Position numbers and translations under genes: made by a program
The notes under the pieces: generated by a model
What the model was told of the DNA's origin: nothing
Databases searched by the model: none
The model's input: the letters and a program-made list of their open reading frames with translations, nothing else
NCBI RefSeq assembly: GCF_023715205.1
Contig: NZ_JAMBNR010000002.1
Location: forward strand, 124,001-188,000
DNA length: 64,000 nucleotides
Source: Mesobacillus maritimus
Lineage (GTDB): Bacteria; Bacillota; Bacilli; Bacillales; Cytobacillaceae
Direction: 5' to 3'
Shown here: positions 44,126 to 53,501 of the stretch, in pieces
Position numbering within the stretch: position 1 is the stretch's first letter
Layout: every line of letters begins with the position of its first letter

Positions 44126-45610
44126 CTATTCCATTGCTACCCAAACACTCTTTACTTCTGTGTAATTGTTCAATGCATAAGAGCCCATTTCGCGCCCGAT
44201 GCCGGATTGTTTGAAACCACCAAATGGGGAAGCGGCGTCGAAAGCATTGTAGCAGTTGACCCAAACGGTACCCGCACGGAGATTGTTGGCGATATAGTGT
44301 GCTTTTGCGACATCACGTGTCCAAACGCCTGCAGCCAAGCCGTATTCACTATTGTTCGCGCGATTGATCAATTCATCCAAATCGTCGTATGGCATCGCAG
44401 AAATAACAGGTCCAAAGATTTCTTCTTTTGCAATCGTCATTTCATCGCTTACATCGGCAAAAATGGTTGGAGAAACAAAATAACCATCTTCTTGTGGTTT
44501 TGTGCCGCCGACGACAAGTTCTGCTCCTTCGTTCAGTCCTTTTTCGATATACCCAAGAACACGTTGTTGTTGTTCAACGGAAACGAGAGGTCCAATCTCC
44601 GTGTCCGCATGCAGCCCGGCTCCTTGTTTGATTTTACTCGCATGACTCGCCATATCAGCAACGACGTTGTCGAATTGCTTCTTTTGAATAAATACGCGCG
44701 AACCGGCGCAACATACTTGGCCTTGGTTAAACATGACACCGTTTAGTGCACCTGGGATGGCCTTTGTTAAATCTGCGTCAGGCAGGATAATATTTGGTGA
44801 TTTACCGCCAAGCTCTAGTGTTACGCGTTTCATTGTTTTTGAGGCATTCGCCATGATCTGTTTTCCGACTTCAGTTGAACCGGTGAACGCAATTTTATCA
44901 ACTAAAGGATGGTCAACAAGCGGCTGACCAGCGGTTTCGCCAAAACCAGGAACAATGTTCACCACACCATCTGGGAACCCTGCTTCTTGAATTAATTCAG
45001 CTAAGTAAAGCGCGGAAAGTGGAGTTTGCTCTGCTGGTTTTAACACAACTGTACAACCTGTTGCGAGCGCCGCGCCAAGTTTCCACATCGCCATGAGAAG
45101 AGGGAAGTTCCAAGGGATGATTTGTCCGACAACGCCTACCGCTTCATGACGAGTATAGTTAAAATATGGTCCATTTACAGGAATGGTTTGTCCAACAATT
45201 TTCGTGGACCAGCCTGCATAATAGCGCATATGTTCAACGGCCAATGGAATATCCGCATTCAGCGTTTCACGAATGGGCTTCCCATTATCCAATGTTTCTA
45301 ATTGAGCAAGTTCCTCACTGTTTTGTTCCATTAAATCAGCCAATTTGTACATCAGTCGACTACGAGCAGCAGTACCCATCTTTGACCAAGGACCTTCATC
45401 AAATGCTTTACGCGCAGCTTTTACAGCAAGATCAATATCCGTAGCATTTGCTTCGTAAACATTCGCTAATACTTCACCAGTGGCAGGGTTGTAAGTTTCA
45501 AAGGTCTTTTGTGAGGTACTCTCGACAAACTGACCATTAATAAACATTTTCTTCTTCCCACTTAGAAACTTTTCAACCTTTTCTTTCAAGCCTACTGTTA
45601 ATTGACTCAT
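44126..45610 (-). CDS. dhaS: aldehyde dehydrogenase, DhaS-like
   Basis: 494 residues from ATG 45610 (GGAGGAATTGG upstream; the ATG five codons earlier overlaps that site). NAD(P)-dependent oxidation of aldehydes to acids. NAD motif [12 protein letters not shown], general base Glu in [12 protein letters not shown], nucleophile Cys in [14 protein letters not shown], and C-terminal [13 protein letters not shown]. Overall pattern agrees closely with B. subtilis DhaS, including the [13 protein letters not shown] end. Monocistronic with its own terminator. Confidence 0.93.
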   Translation of the reverse strand: MSQLTVGLKEKVEKFLSGKKKMFINGQFVESTSQKTFETYNPATGEVLANVYEANATDIDLAVKAARKAFDEGPWSKMGTAARSRLMYKLADLMEQNSEELAQLETLDNGKPIRETLNADIPLAVEHMRYYAGWSTKIVGQTIPVNGPYFNYTRHEAVGVVGQIIPWNFPLLMAMWKLGAALATGCTVVLKPAEQTPLSALYLAELIQEAGFPDGVVNIVPGFGETAGQPLVDHPLVDKIAFTGSTEVGKQIMANASKTMKRVTLELGGKSPNIILPDADLTKAIPGALNGVMFNQGQVCCAGSRVFIQKKQFDNVVADMASHASKIKQGAGLHADTEIGPLVSVEQQQRVLGYIEKGLNEGAELVVGGTKPQEDGYFVSPTIFADVSDEMTIAKEEIFGPVISAMPYDDLDELINRANNSEYGLAAGVWTRDVAKAHYIANNLRAGTVWVNCYNAFDAASPFGGFKQSGIGREMGSYALNNYTEVKSVWVAME

Positions 45611-45887
45611 CCAATTCCTCCTCAAAATCGTAATCTATGTATATTTCGTGGTGATGTTGGACTTACATCTAAAATGGTAGCATCTAAGGAAATTAGACTC
45701 AACGAAATATTATCGTAATTTTCTGACACCAATCCTTAAATTCCTATTAAACTCAACAATACCTAACAAAACTAAATGAAACGAAACGGAAACGAGCCAT
45801 TTCGTGAAAAACTGACATTTTTATAAAATAACAATAGGTTTGGAGGATAAAATAGGGGCTTCTTGTGAGCAGTCATTTTATACAAAA

Positions 45888-45918
45888 TAAAAAGCCTCAT
45901 TTCTCCAGGAAATGAGGC
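45888..45918 (-). terminator. terminator of brnQ
   Basis: GCCTCATTTC (45894-45903) with GAAATGAGGC (45909-45918); T-rich after it on the minus strand. Confidence 0.9.
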
Positions 45919-45930
45919 AAGCTAGGATAA

Positions 45931-47289
45931 CTAGCGAGATGCTGCGGCTATTTTTTTAGAGTAGGTAGGCCATAATAACCCAAGCACGACACCAACTAAT
46001 GCAGGCAAAATCCAGCCAAGGCCAATCTCGTAAAGTGGCAAATAGTGCATATAAAACATTTTAATGGTTTCAAACCATGAGAGAGTCGCACCTGGCAAAC
46101 TGTCAACTAACGTGCTGTAGCCGTCGAAGAAGCTTACACAAAACGTGAAAAACATAGCTGATGCGTAAACACTCTGTTTATGGTTGAATAAAGGTGAGCA
46201 AAGAGTTAATAAGATCAGGACAATGGCTAAAGGATAAAGCAACATCAATACAGGTACGGCATATTGAATAATATTGTTTAATCCAAAGTTAGCAATGGTA
46301 AAAGACAACAAACAAAGAATTAGTACGAACCATTTATAGCTGATTTTCGGCAAGAGTTGATGAAAAAACTCGCTGCAAGCGGTAATCAGACCAATGCTCG
46401 TTTTTAAACAAGCTAGGACGATAATAATCGCGAGCAAAATCGAGCCAAATGATCCGAAATAATGCTGCGCCACAGCAGCAAAGATTAAGCCGCCATTTTC
46501 GTAGGACCCGATGGCCGAAATGCTTGATGCGCCCATATAAGTAATCAGTCCATAAATTAGCATCATCAATAGCATGGCGAATATACCTGATTTCCAAGTG
46601 GCTTTTGCAATCTCTTTTGTATCGGTGATGCCTTGTCCCTTAATCGCGTGAATGACGACAATGCCGAATGCGAGCGACGCGAGAGCATCCATCGTGTTAT
46701 ATCCTTCTTTAAAGCCGGTGATAAAAGCTAAGTTTTGGTAGTCACCTGTTGGCTGATCGAAAGGACCCATAGGTTTGACAATCGCAATCACAATTAATAG
46801 AAATAAAAATACTAAAAATGCAGGCGTTAAATATTTGCCGATATAGTCAATAATTTTTGCTGGGTTTAGCGAGAAATAATAGACAATCGCAAAGAAGATA
46901 AAGCTAAAGAGCCCTAAGTAGAAACTGCCTTGTGACGGATTGATATATGGTTCAAAACCGACGACAAAAGGGACCGTTGCTGTTCGTGGAATCGCAAAAA
47001 ACGGGCCAATCGTTAAGTACAGGGCCACTGCGAAGACCACGCCAAAGAGTGGGTGGACTCGGCCTGCTAAATCACGCAATCCACTACTTCCGGATAAACC
47101 AAAAGCAAGAATCCCGATAAATGGAAGCCCAATGGCCGTTGTGAGGAAACCTATCAAGGCCGGCCAATAGTTTGTACCAGCGAGTTGCCCCATTTGGATG
47201 GGGAAAATTAAATTCCCGGCACCAAAAAACATGCCAAACAGCATCGTCCCGATGATGGCATACGTCGAAAAGGGTATTTTTTGTTGCAT
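45931..47289 (-). CDS. brnQ: branched-chain amino acid:cation symporter BrnQ
   Basis: 452 residues with twelve helices. LIVCS-family signatures: GTMLFGMFFGAGNLIFPIQM near the start and GPFFAIPRTATVPFVVG. Imports Leu, Ile and Val with Na+ or H+. AAGGAGC lies upstream of the ATG. No T-box leader or CodY site could be recognised in the 250-base upstream region, which holds a 20-bp periodic repeat instead. Confidence 0.96.
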   Translation of the reverse strand: MQQKIPFSTYAIIGTMLFGMFFGAGNLIFPIQMGQLAGTNYWPALIGFLTTAIGLPFIGILAFGLSGSSGLRDLAGRVHPLFGVVFAVALYLTIGPFFAIPRTATVPFVVGFEPYINPSQGSFYLGLFSFIFFAIVYYFSLNPAKIIDYIGKYLTPAFLVFLFLLIVIAIVKPMGPFDQPTGDYQNLAFITGFKEGYNTMDALASLAFGIVVIHAIKGQGITDTKEIAKATWKSGIFAMLLMMLIYGLITYMGASSISAIGSYENGGLIFAAVAQHYFGSFGSILLAIIIVLACLKTSIGLITACSEFFHQLLPKISYKWFVLILCLLSFTIANFGLNNIIQYAVPVLMLLYPLAIVLILLTLCSPLFNHKQSVYASAMFFTFCVSFFDGYSTLVDSLPGATLSWFETIKMFYMHYLPLYEIGLGWILPALVGVVLGLLWPTYSKKIAAASR

Positions 47290-47416
47290 ATGTGTGCTCC
47301 TTCTAGATGAATTTCGTTTATTTTAACAGCTTTTTTAGAAGTTTGCTATAGCGTGAGGGTTAAATATGGAATGGTAGCTACTTTATAGGAGGGTAGTTGT
47401 TCAAAAAACCATTGTT

Positions 47417-47522
47417 TATTTGCTGTAGGGAGAATAAAATTTGGACCGAGTGCAGGATATTCGCCGTTAACGCAGATATATTCGCCGTCATGGTAGTTTT
47501 ATTCGCTGTAGGGCGAATAAAA
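47417..47522. repeat. 20-bp periodic TATTCGCCGT repeat
   Basis: Motifs ATTTGCTGTAGGGAGAATAAA (47418), ATATTCGCCGT (47458), ATATTCGCCGT (47478) and TTATTCGCTGTAGGGCGAATAA (47498) lie in steps of about 20 or 40 bp; the last is itself a TTATTCGC/GCGAATAA hairpin. It occupies the divergent promoter region of brnQ and a methyltransferase gene. Confidence 0.65.
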
Positions 47523-47544
47523 CATTTTTAAAGGGGTATAAACA

Positions 47545-48174
47545 ATGACAGAATTCTGGGAATCAAGTTTTATCGAAAATCAATTGATGTGGGGGTTTGA
47601 GCCTTCAGACTCGGCCATTTTAGTAAAAGACTTTTTCCTTGAAAAGCATGTGAACGAAATATTGATTCCAGGGATTGGATATGGTAGAAATGCCAAGGTT
47701 TTTCTGGACAACGGCATCAATGTTACAGGGATTGAAATTTCAAGAACAGCGATTGAATTGGCGAGGCAAAATGGATTAAGTATTCCTATTTTTCATGGTT
47801 CAGTCAGCGATATGCCGTTTGAGGACAAGCTTTATGTTGGGATCTTTTCTTATGCGCTGATCCATTTATTGAATAAAAGTGAGCGCGTGAAGTTAATTCA
47901 AGATTGCTATCATCAGTTGAAGCCAAACGGCTTTATGATTTTTACGACAATCTCAAAAGAAGCGCCAATGTATGGGAAAGGCAAACAAATAGGGAAAGAC
48001 TATTTCGAAACTATGAATGGAGTAAAAATGTTCTTTTATGATGAGGATTCCGTCAAACAAGAGTTTGGAAACTATGGACTGGTCGAAATTTCGGAGGTTG
48101 TTGAGCCACATAAAGACAAGGAAGATAAGCCTCCATTTAAGTTTTTAATGATCACATGTAAAAAAGAAGGATAG
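47545..48174 (+). CDS. class I SAM-dependent methyltransferase
   Basis: 209 residues. Motif I is ILIPGIGYGRNAKVF (GxGxG form), motif II VTGIEISRTAIELA, and post-motif FSYALIHLLNKSERV. The C-terminal VEPHKDKEDKPPFKFLMITC is typical of the TehB/thiopurine-like group. Acceptor unknown. AAAGGGG precedes the ATG. Confidence 0.88.
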   Translation: MTEFWESSFIENQLMWGFEPSDSAILVKDFFLEKHVNEILIPGIGYGRNAKVFLDNGINVTGIEISRTAIELARQNGLSIPIFHGSVSDMPFEDKLYVGIFSYALIHLLNKSERVKLIQDCYHQLKPNGFMIFTTISKEAPMYGKGKQIGKDYFETMNGVKMFFYDEDSVKQEFGNYGLVEISEVVEPHKDKEDKPPFKFLMITCKKEG

Positions 48175-48377
48175 AAAGGGAAGTCTTTTCGGCGCTTTGA
48201 CAAAAAGGAAAAAATTCCCACCAGGCGACTCTTATCAAAGAAATATCTTATTTTAAATGCTGGCCATAAATAGCTTAACTATATGAAATTATTTTGCATA
48301 TATAATATAATTATGAAATGAGTCACAAAAAACTACTGCTTATATAATCAAGCATTTAAGGGAGAGGAAAGGATAAA

Positions 48378-49196
48378 ATGAATAAGAAAAATTTCCCAAA
48401 GGATGCTATACGTGTATTAAAAGAAACGAGTCGTACATTTTATATTCCAATTACCTTTTTACAAAAAGAGTTAAAACATTCGGTTGCATCGGCTTATCTT
48501 GTCTTTCGTGCGATTGATGAAATTGAAGACCATCCGGAAATAGAGAATGATGTAAAATACGAGATTTTAATGCAAGTGAGTGAATTATTTAAACAAGCCT
48601 TTAATGAAGAGAAGTATGTACAGATTCTCGAACCAGTCAAAGATCGAATGCCTGAAGTGACCCTTCGTTTAGGTGAGTGGGTACAGGCTTGCCCAAAGAA
48701 TGCTTTACCACTCGTTATGGCCGCTACTAGTGAAATGGCATTTGGAATGGCGAAATGGGCAAAGGTAAACTGGAAAATTGAGACACGTGCAGACCTGGAT
48801 GATTATACATATTATGTTGCAGGACTAGTTGGCGTCCTGCTTTCCGATTTATGGGAGCTTTGTGCTGGTATAAAAACAGACCGAGACCTGGCGATTGGTT
48901 ATGGACGTGGACTTCAAGCCGTCAATATTTTGCGAAATGAACAGGAAGATTTAGATGAACGGGGTGTACGTTTTGTGCCTGATGGTTGGACGCGCACGGA
49001 GCTATTTGATTATGCCACAGAAAACTTAGCGAAAGCGGACGAATATATGAAGTCCCTTCATAACCGTAGCGTTATCTTATTCTGCCGTCTGCCACTGGCA
49101 CTAGCACATAAAAGCTTAAAAGCGATGAAAGATGGACGTGAGAAAATATCACGTACAGAAGTAGAAGAAACAGTTGATGAAATTCAGGTAGACTAG
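48378..49196 (+). CDS. squalene/phytoene synthase family protein, YisP-like
   Basis: 272 residues; GGGAGAGG upstream. Trans-isoprenyl synthase fold: ETSRTFYIPITFLQ, first Asp-rich motif D47EIED51 (FRAIDEIEDHPE), then YVAGLVG and GLQAVNILRNEQEDLDERG. The second motif, normally DxxxD in active head-to-head synthases, is N187EQED191, so its first Asp is lost. B. subtilis YisP, of the same family, was reported to be a farnesyl-diphosphate phosphatase rather than a synthase; that activity would fit this substitution. Its farnesol product is linked to membrane microdomains and biofilm. Confidence 0.85.
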   Translation: MNKKNFPKDAIRVLKETSRTFYIPITFLQKELKHSVASAYLVFRAIDEIEDHPEIENDVKYEILMQVSELFKQAFNEEKYVQILEPVKDRMPEVTLRLGEWVQACPKNALPLVMAATSEMAFGMAKWAKVNWKIETRADLDDYTYYVAGLVGVLLSDLWELCAGIKTDRDLAIGYGRGLQAVNILRNEQEDLDERGVRFVPDGWTRTELFDYATENLAKADEYMKSLHNRSVILFCRLPLALAHKSLKAMKDGREKISRTEVEETVDEIQVD

Positions 49197-49269
49197 GCTA
49201 GTGAAAGAATTAAGCTGAATTTTTATACTCACGATCAGTCTATTTATGACTGGCATAAATAGGGTTACG

Positions 49270-49297
49270 GGCATTGTCAAAAGACAATGCCTTTTTT
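49270..49297 (+). terminator. terminator of the YisP-like gene
   Basis: GGCATTGTC/GACAATGCC with an AAAA loop and six T residues. Confidence 0.93.
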
Positions 49298-49385
49298 ACG
49301 TCACTGACCAATATTTTTAATGTATAGGTTCTGAATCCATAAATAACTTGATAATGTTTTATAAGGTTAAAGAGGGAGGAAGATC

Positions 49386-50366
49386 ATGAAGTCCATTTTA
49401 TCTAGGGAGTATGGATCACCTGAGACATTAATCTATCAAAATGTGGAGAAACCCATACCAGGGGATGGTCAGGTGTTAGTGAAAGTGCATGCTACATCCA
49501 TCAATTATAGCAATTTGGTTTTACTAAGAGGCAAGCCTTTTCCTGCTCGCTTTGCGTTTGGACTGTTGAAACCGAAGTATCTTATTCCTGGTGGTGACAT
49601 TGCCGGTGTAGTTGAGATGGTTGGCAAAAACGTTACACAGTTTCAGATAGGTGATGAAGTGTATGGGGACTTGTCGATTTGCGGTTGGGGTGGATTTGCT
49701 GAGTATGTTGTGGTACCTGAGCAGGCGATTGCCCCCAAACCTAGCCTTCTTACTTTTGCGGAAGCGGCTGCCGTCCCGATGGCTGCCGTGACGGCTCTTC
49801 AAGGGATTCGTGATAAAGGGAATGTCACGGCCGGGCAACAGGTTTTGATTTATGGCGGCTCTGGTGGAGTCGGGACATTTGCGGTGCAATTGGCGAAAGC
49901 GCTCGGTGCCGAAGTAACAGTGGTTTGTAGCACAAGCAATATTGACATTGCGAAATCGATAGGAGCAGATGTGGTGATTGATTATAAACAAGAGGATTTT
50001 TCACAGCGGCAAGAGCGTTATGATGTGATCATTGGGGTGAATGGACACCAGCCAATCTCAATCTATAAAAATTCTTTGAAAGAGAGAGGGACTTTTGTTC
50101 TTGTTGGCGGTTCAGAAAGTCAATTGTTTCAGATGATGATTAAAGGGCCATGGATTGGCTTGAAGGATAAAAAGACGTTTGTGCATTTTTTACAAAGAGC
50201 TAAACAAGAAGATTTGATTTTTATGAAGGAACTGATTGACGAGGGCAAAGTGAAGCCAGTGATTGATCGGCTATATCATGGCTTGATGAACATTCCTGAA
50301 GCTCTAACCTATTTCGAACAAGGTCATGCGAAAGGGAAAGTGGTGATATCGGTTGTAGGGGAATAG
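49386..50366 (+). CDS. NAD(P)-dependent alcohol dehydrogenase / quinone reductase (MDR family)
   Basis: 326 residues. GroES-like half (PGGDIAGVVEMVGKNVTQFQ, IGDEVYGDLS) and Rossmann half (LIYGGSGGVGTFAVQLAKAL). No zinc-binding Cys cluster, so a quinone-reductase-like activity is likely. The C-terminal EALTYFEQGHAKGKVVISV is characteristic. GGGAGGA precedes the ATG. Monocistronic. Confidence 0.92.
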   Translation: MKSILSREYGSPETLIYQNVEKPIPGDGQVLVKVHATSINYSNLVLLRGKPFPARFAFGLLKPKYLIPGGDIAGVVEMVGKNVTQFQIGDEVYGDLSICGWGGFAEYVVVPEQAIAPKPSLLTFAEAAAVPMAAVTALQGIRDKGNVTAGQQVLIYGGSGGVGTFAVQLAKALGAEVTVVCSTSNIDIAKSIGADVVIDYKQEDFSQRQERYDVIIGVNGHQPISIYKNSLKERGTFVLVGGSESQLFQMMIKGPWIGLKDKKTFVHFLQRAKQEDLIFMKELIDEGKVKPVIDRLYHGLMNIPEALTYFEQGHAKGKVVISVVGE

Positions 50367-50486
50367 GGGCTAGCTGAATGTTCAAGTATGCTTCGATGAT
50401 TCATTCTTTGTGTGGGAAGCAATAAGGTTGGTGAAAATTATTTAGGGGCGGGTATAGTTAGTTGATTTCTAAGCTCAAGTCAATTC

Positions 50487-50524
50487 AAATAGCCTAGCTT
50501 AGCTGCTGAACTAGGCTATTTCTA
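50487..50524 (+). terminator. terminator of the MDR gene
   Basis: AAATAGCCTAG (50487-50497) with CTAGGCTATTT (50511-50521), then a short T-rich tail. Confidence 0.85.
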
Positions 50525-50552
50525 CTTCTTTAATTTCCCTACGGTGGGTGGT

Positions 50553-50574
50553 GGGACAATGTCCCTGCGTCCCT
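50553..50574. repeat. GGGACA/TGTCCC element overlapping a stop codon
   Basis: GGGACAATGTCCCTGCGTCC; it covers the end of the leftward HTH gene, whose stop is at 50573-50575. Confidence 0.65.
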
Positions 50575-50782
50575 ACTCGTCGCTTCTGTATTCTAAAATG
50601 TCTCCAGGCTGGCAGTCTAAAGCTTTGCAAATTGCTTCTAAAGTGGAAAGGCGAATTGCTTTTGCTTTTCCATTTTTTAAAATAGAAAGATTGGTCATCG
50701 TGATTCCAACCCGTTCCGAAAGTTCGGTTACGCTCATTTTCCTTTTTGCCAACATCACATCAATATTAATTATAATTGCCAA
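50573..50782 (-). CDS. small Cro/C1-type HTH regulator (YozG-like)
   Basis: 69 residues, TTG start, with GAGGTG eight bases upstream. Consists almost entirely of one helix-turn-helix domain (RKMSVTELSERVGITMTNLS ... IRLSTLEAICKALDCQPGDI). It sits 12 bases after the DUF2975 gene, whose stop overlaps this gene's ribosome binding site, implying translational coupling. The pair matches the YoaS-YozG arrangement of B. subtilis. Confidence 0.9.
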   Translation of the reverse strand: MAIIINIDVMLAKRKMSVTELSERVGITMTNLSILKNGKAKAIRLSTLEAICKALDCQPGDILEYRSDE

Positions 50783-50794
50783 TGTTTTTTCACC

Positions 50795-51292
50795 TCAGAT
50801 GATCAAGTCATTCTCTGATTTTATATCAATCGCTTCTTGGAGTAGTCTTTGAAGAACCGCTGCAAAGACGGCAACCACCATGGGAGCAAAAATCATGCCC
50901 ATTCCGACGATAGCAAGTCCTGGTGCATCATCCCACTGCGCGATGACAAAGACCAAAGGCAAGGCGACCACATACAAGCCGCTGATGGTGATGGCACAGT
51001 TTCGGATTGTTTTTAGAGCATTTACAGAGATTTGGGAAAAAGCTTTGTTTTTATCAATAAAACTTAATAGTTTAAAAGCTTGAACCAAAGCAATGTAAAA
51101 TGGGATGGCCGAAACATACATGATTGCTAATAAGCCAAATACGATATAAGCCAAGGTTTCTCCATTTTGCTGTGACTCTCTAAATGCGACACTCGCAATC
51201 TGAGGCAATAAAAATACGCACAAAGCCAAAACTGGGATGCCCATTAAAATTACAGCTCCCTTTAAAAAGGTTGTTGAAGTATTACGTTTCAT
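50795..51292 (-). CDS. DUF2975 membrane protein (YoaS-like)
   Basis: 165 residues from ATG 51292 with GAGGTG seven bases upstream; an ATG five codons earlier lacks a site. Four helices, about 12-32, 45-68, 92-115 and 122-150, with the DUF2975 loop FSQISVNALKTIRNCAITIS. Function unknown; always paired with a small HTH regulator. Confidence 0.88.
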   Translation of the reverse strand: MKRNTSTTFLKGAVILMGIPVLALCVFLLPQIASVAFRESQQNGETLAYIVFGLLAIMYVSAIPFYIALVQAFKLLSFIDKNKAFSQISVNALKTIRNCAITISGLYVVALPLVFVIAQWDDAPGLAIVGMGMIFAPMVVAVFAAVLQRLLQEAIDIKSENDLII

Positions 51293-51493
51293 TAAAAAGC
51301 ACCTCAATTCATAATGTTCTTTTTTGATTTTAAAACAATATTTATCGTTTTACAATAAAAAAATATTGAATTTAAAAAGATAATTATTGTTACTGTTATA
51401 CTATAGAGGGAATGACGGACAGATAAAGATTGGATCGAACGTCCTTATCCTTGCAATTTCCATCTAATCTGATAAAAAAATTCCTGTAAATTG

Positions 51494-51598
51494 TTGACAG
51501 TAACATAAGACCTGTGATAAATTTATCTCAAGTTAAAGATATTTGAAGTCGAGAAAAACTAATTAATTTTTTTAGGTATATATCTCGAATTCGAGACT
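51494..51598 (+). promoter_or_regulatory. yceI promoter with MhqR-like operator
   Basis: TTGACA (51494-51499), 17-base spacer, ATAAAT (51517-51522) form a plausible SigA promoter. Downstream, TATCTCGAATTCGAGACTAA (51581-51600) is a near-perfect palindrome that agrees with the MhqR box of B. subtilis (tATCTcgaAtTCgAGATaaaa) at nearly every position. A repressor there would block elongation or a nearer promoter. The binder's identity is inference. Confidence 0.6.
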
Positions 51599-51626
51599 AA
51601 AATAAAACAATTTGGGGGAGAAAAAA

Positions 51627-52154
51627 ATGACAAAATGGACAGTCGATCAATCGCATTCTGCAGTAGGTTTTGAAGTGAAACACATGATGGTATCAAAAGT
51701 GAAAGGTCAATTTGAGTCTTATTCAGCAGATGTTGAAGCAGCAGATTTAACGGATTTAACAACCGCTTCGATTTCATTTAAATTTGATGTTGCAAGCATT
51801 GATACAAGAAGCGAGGATCGCGATAATCACTTGAAATCAGCAGATTTCTTTGATGTTGAAAATTACCCATCCATCGACTTTAAATCTACAAACATTACAA
51901 AAGATGGCGAGGAATACAAAGTAACAGGGGATTTAACGATTAAAGGCGTAACAAAGCCGGTAACGTTTGATGTTGAATACGGTGGAAAAGGAACAAACCC
52001 ATGGGGTGTTGAAGTTTACGGTTTTGAAGCAGAAGCGAAAATCAACCGTGAGGAATTTGGTCTTACATGGAACGCAGCGCTTGAAACGGGTGGCGTGCTA
52101 GTAGGGAAAGATATTAAAATTAAAGTTGAATTAGAAGTAAATCCTGCTGCATAA
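51627..52154 (+). CDS. YceI family protein
   Basis: 175 residues from ATG 51627, with GGGGGAG seven bases upstream. Lipocalin-like barrel: TKWTVDQSHSAVGFEVKHMM, SISFKFDVASIDTRSEDRDN HLKSADFFD and GDLTIKGVTKPVTFDVEYGG are all family hallmarks. YceI proteins bind polyisoprenoids, including isoprenoid quinones, in a hydrophobic tunnel. No signal peptide, so cytoplasmic. A palindrome matching the MhqR operator stands upstream, suggesting quinone or electrophile induction. Confidence 0.92.
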   Translation: MTKWTVDQSHSAVGFEVKHMMVSKVKGQFESYSADVEAADLTDLTTASISFKFDVASIDTRSEDRDNHLKSADFFDVENYPSIDFKSTNITKDGEEYKVTGDLTIKGVTKPVTFDVEYGGKGTNPWGVEVYGFEAEAKINREEFGLTWNAALETGGVLVGKDIKIKVELEVNPAA

Positions 52155-52172
52155 GGTAGGGACACAATAAGA

Positions 52173-52213
52173 AAGATGCTGAATGGATATTAACGTTCAG
52201 CATCTTTTTTTTT
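52173..52213 (+). terminator. terminator of yceI
   Basis: AAGATGCTGAA with TTCAGCATCTT, followed by a run of about nine T residues. Confidence 0.92.
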
Positions 52214-52508
52214 GTAGGAAGAGATTCGAACGCTAGATTGGGAAAAAGCAAAACGGAGTTGTTAAAAATGGTTTTTTTACACCAACTCTGATTAGTTTGG
52301 GAATCATTTTTGGGGCGAGTCAAATCGGTTTGAACAGGCAATGTGGATGCTTGTGGGTAATATCTTTCTTATAGTTAATTAAAAAAATGAAGCTGCCTCT
52401 AAAACCAAATCATACTTGAAGGCCCGTAATAGTTAAAGAAAAACTCCTGCTATCAAGGCCAATCATTTATACTGATTATTGATGTCCAATAAAAAGGGGG
52501 ATTTTCAA

Positions 52509-53066
52509 TTGGATACTAATTTTAAAAAACGTTTGGCCGCCTATATGAATGATTTGATGATGACATTGGGTGCGACCATTTTTTTATCCATCGGATCTTT
52601 AGGATTGATGGGATTGATTGCTATCTTTTTCTCAAAATCGGAAAATGTGAATACTGTTTTTCTCTGGATGATTGTATTCTTTCTGTTTCCAGTTCTTCTC
52701 GGTGCGATGCAATTTACATATGGAGCTTCCTTTAAGGTGAAGCAACGAAAGCTGTTTTCGCAAAAAGTGGATGTTCTTTTTGACTTTTCCCAAACCCGTG
52801 GGCAAAAACGCCAACAGCTTAGAGTCAAGGGGACACAATGGCAGTGCTTTTTACATTGGTTTCTACATTATGGCATCATCAGCATGCTTGTTTATGCAAG
52901 TAGCTTAGCTTCGATGGTTGTAAACTCGTTCAACAACGTTTTTACGGGGATCACCTGCTTATATATCGTGTTTTTGCTTGTGAACGGCATCATATTTTAC
53001 CGAGCCTCTCCCAGCAAATCGCTGATTGAAAGAATAACTGGCACCGAGATAGTCGAGGTGGAATAA
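52509..53066 (+). CDS. RDD-like integral membrane protein
   Basis: 185 residues from TTG 52509 (AAAGGGGGA eight bases upstream). RDD-family signs are a basic N-terminus leading into the first helix (FKKRLAAYMNDLMMTLGATI) and the C-terminal SKSLIERITGTEIV. Four helices: about 14-40, 52-72, 115-138, 142-162. Function unknown; RDD proteins have been linked to transport of small solutes. Confidence 0.75.
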   Translation: MDTNFKKRLAAYMNDLMMTLGATIFLSIGSLGLMGLIAIFFSKSENVNTVFLWMIVFFLFPVLLGAMQFTYGASFKVKQRKLFSQKVDVLFDFSQTRGQKRQQLRVKGTQWQCFLHWFLHYGIISMLVYASSLASMVVNSFNNVFTGITCLYIVFLLVNGIIFYRASPSKSLIERITGTEIVEVE

Positions 53067-53158
53067 GGGAAGGCGACAGGTGTTGTTCCTTGATAAATAT
53101 ATTTCGTCTCCTTGGACAAACTTATTTTGTGAACTGAAAAGTCAAGGAGGAGATTGAG

Positions 53159-53419
53159 ATGGTTAATGATCCTAAACAGGAAATGGAACGCATATGGAAC
53201 CAAACATGTGGTTCGTGGGAAAACTGTAATGAGGAAAACATTCAGTCTTTTTTATCACAATGTGAGGAAAAGAGCATCGACCCACAATATTGCATGAGTT
53301 GGGTTGAGCAGCACAGCAACCAAATTCCGAATTGGTCAGATGTTTCAAAAGTTTCTCTTGAATGGGTGAATGAACATACATCAACCGGTGGACCTTTTAG
53401 CGGGAGAGAACCTCAATAA
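53159..53419 (+). CDS. small soluble hypothetical protein
   Basis: 86 residues; AAGGAGGAGA precedes the ATG. Rich in Trp, Glu and Asn (WNQTCGSWENCNEENIQSFL, SWVEQHSNQIPNWSDV), three Cys, no membrane segment. Family not recognised. Confidence 0.75.
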   Translation: MVNDPKQEMERIWNQTCGSWENCNEENIQSFLSQCEEKSIDPQYCMSWVEQHSNQIPNWSDVSKVSLEWVNEHTSTGGPFSGREPQ

Positions 53420-53447
53420 AGAGGAGACATTGTTCTCTTCTTTATTA
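53416..53447. terminator. hairpin overlapping the stop of the 86-residue gene
   Basis: AATAAAGAGGAGA pairs with CTCTTCTTTATT with a few mismatches. Confidence 0.65.
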
Positions 53448-53501
53448 TGCTAAAACTACCACCTTTATTTTGTTGAAATAATAGTGACTGGAGGTGCTGT
53501 G

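Noticed and set aside
47290-47544. T-box or other leader upstream of brnQ
   Set aside because: No T-box consensus or antiterminator/terminator pair is present; the region is filled by a short periodic repeat.
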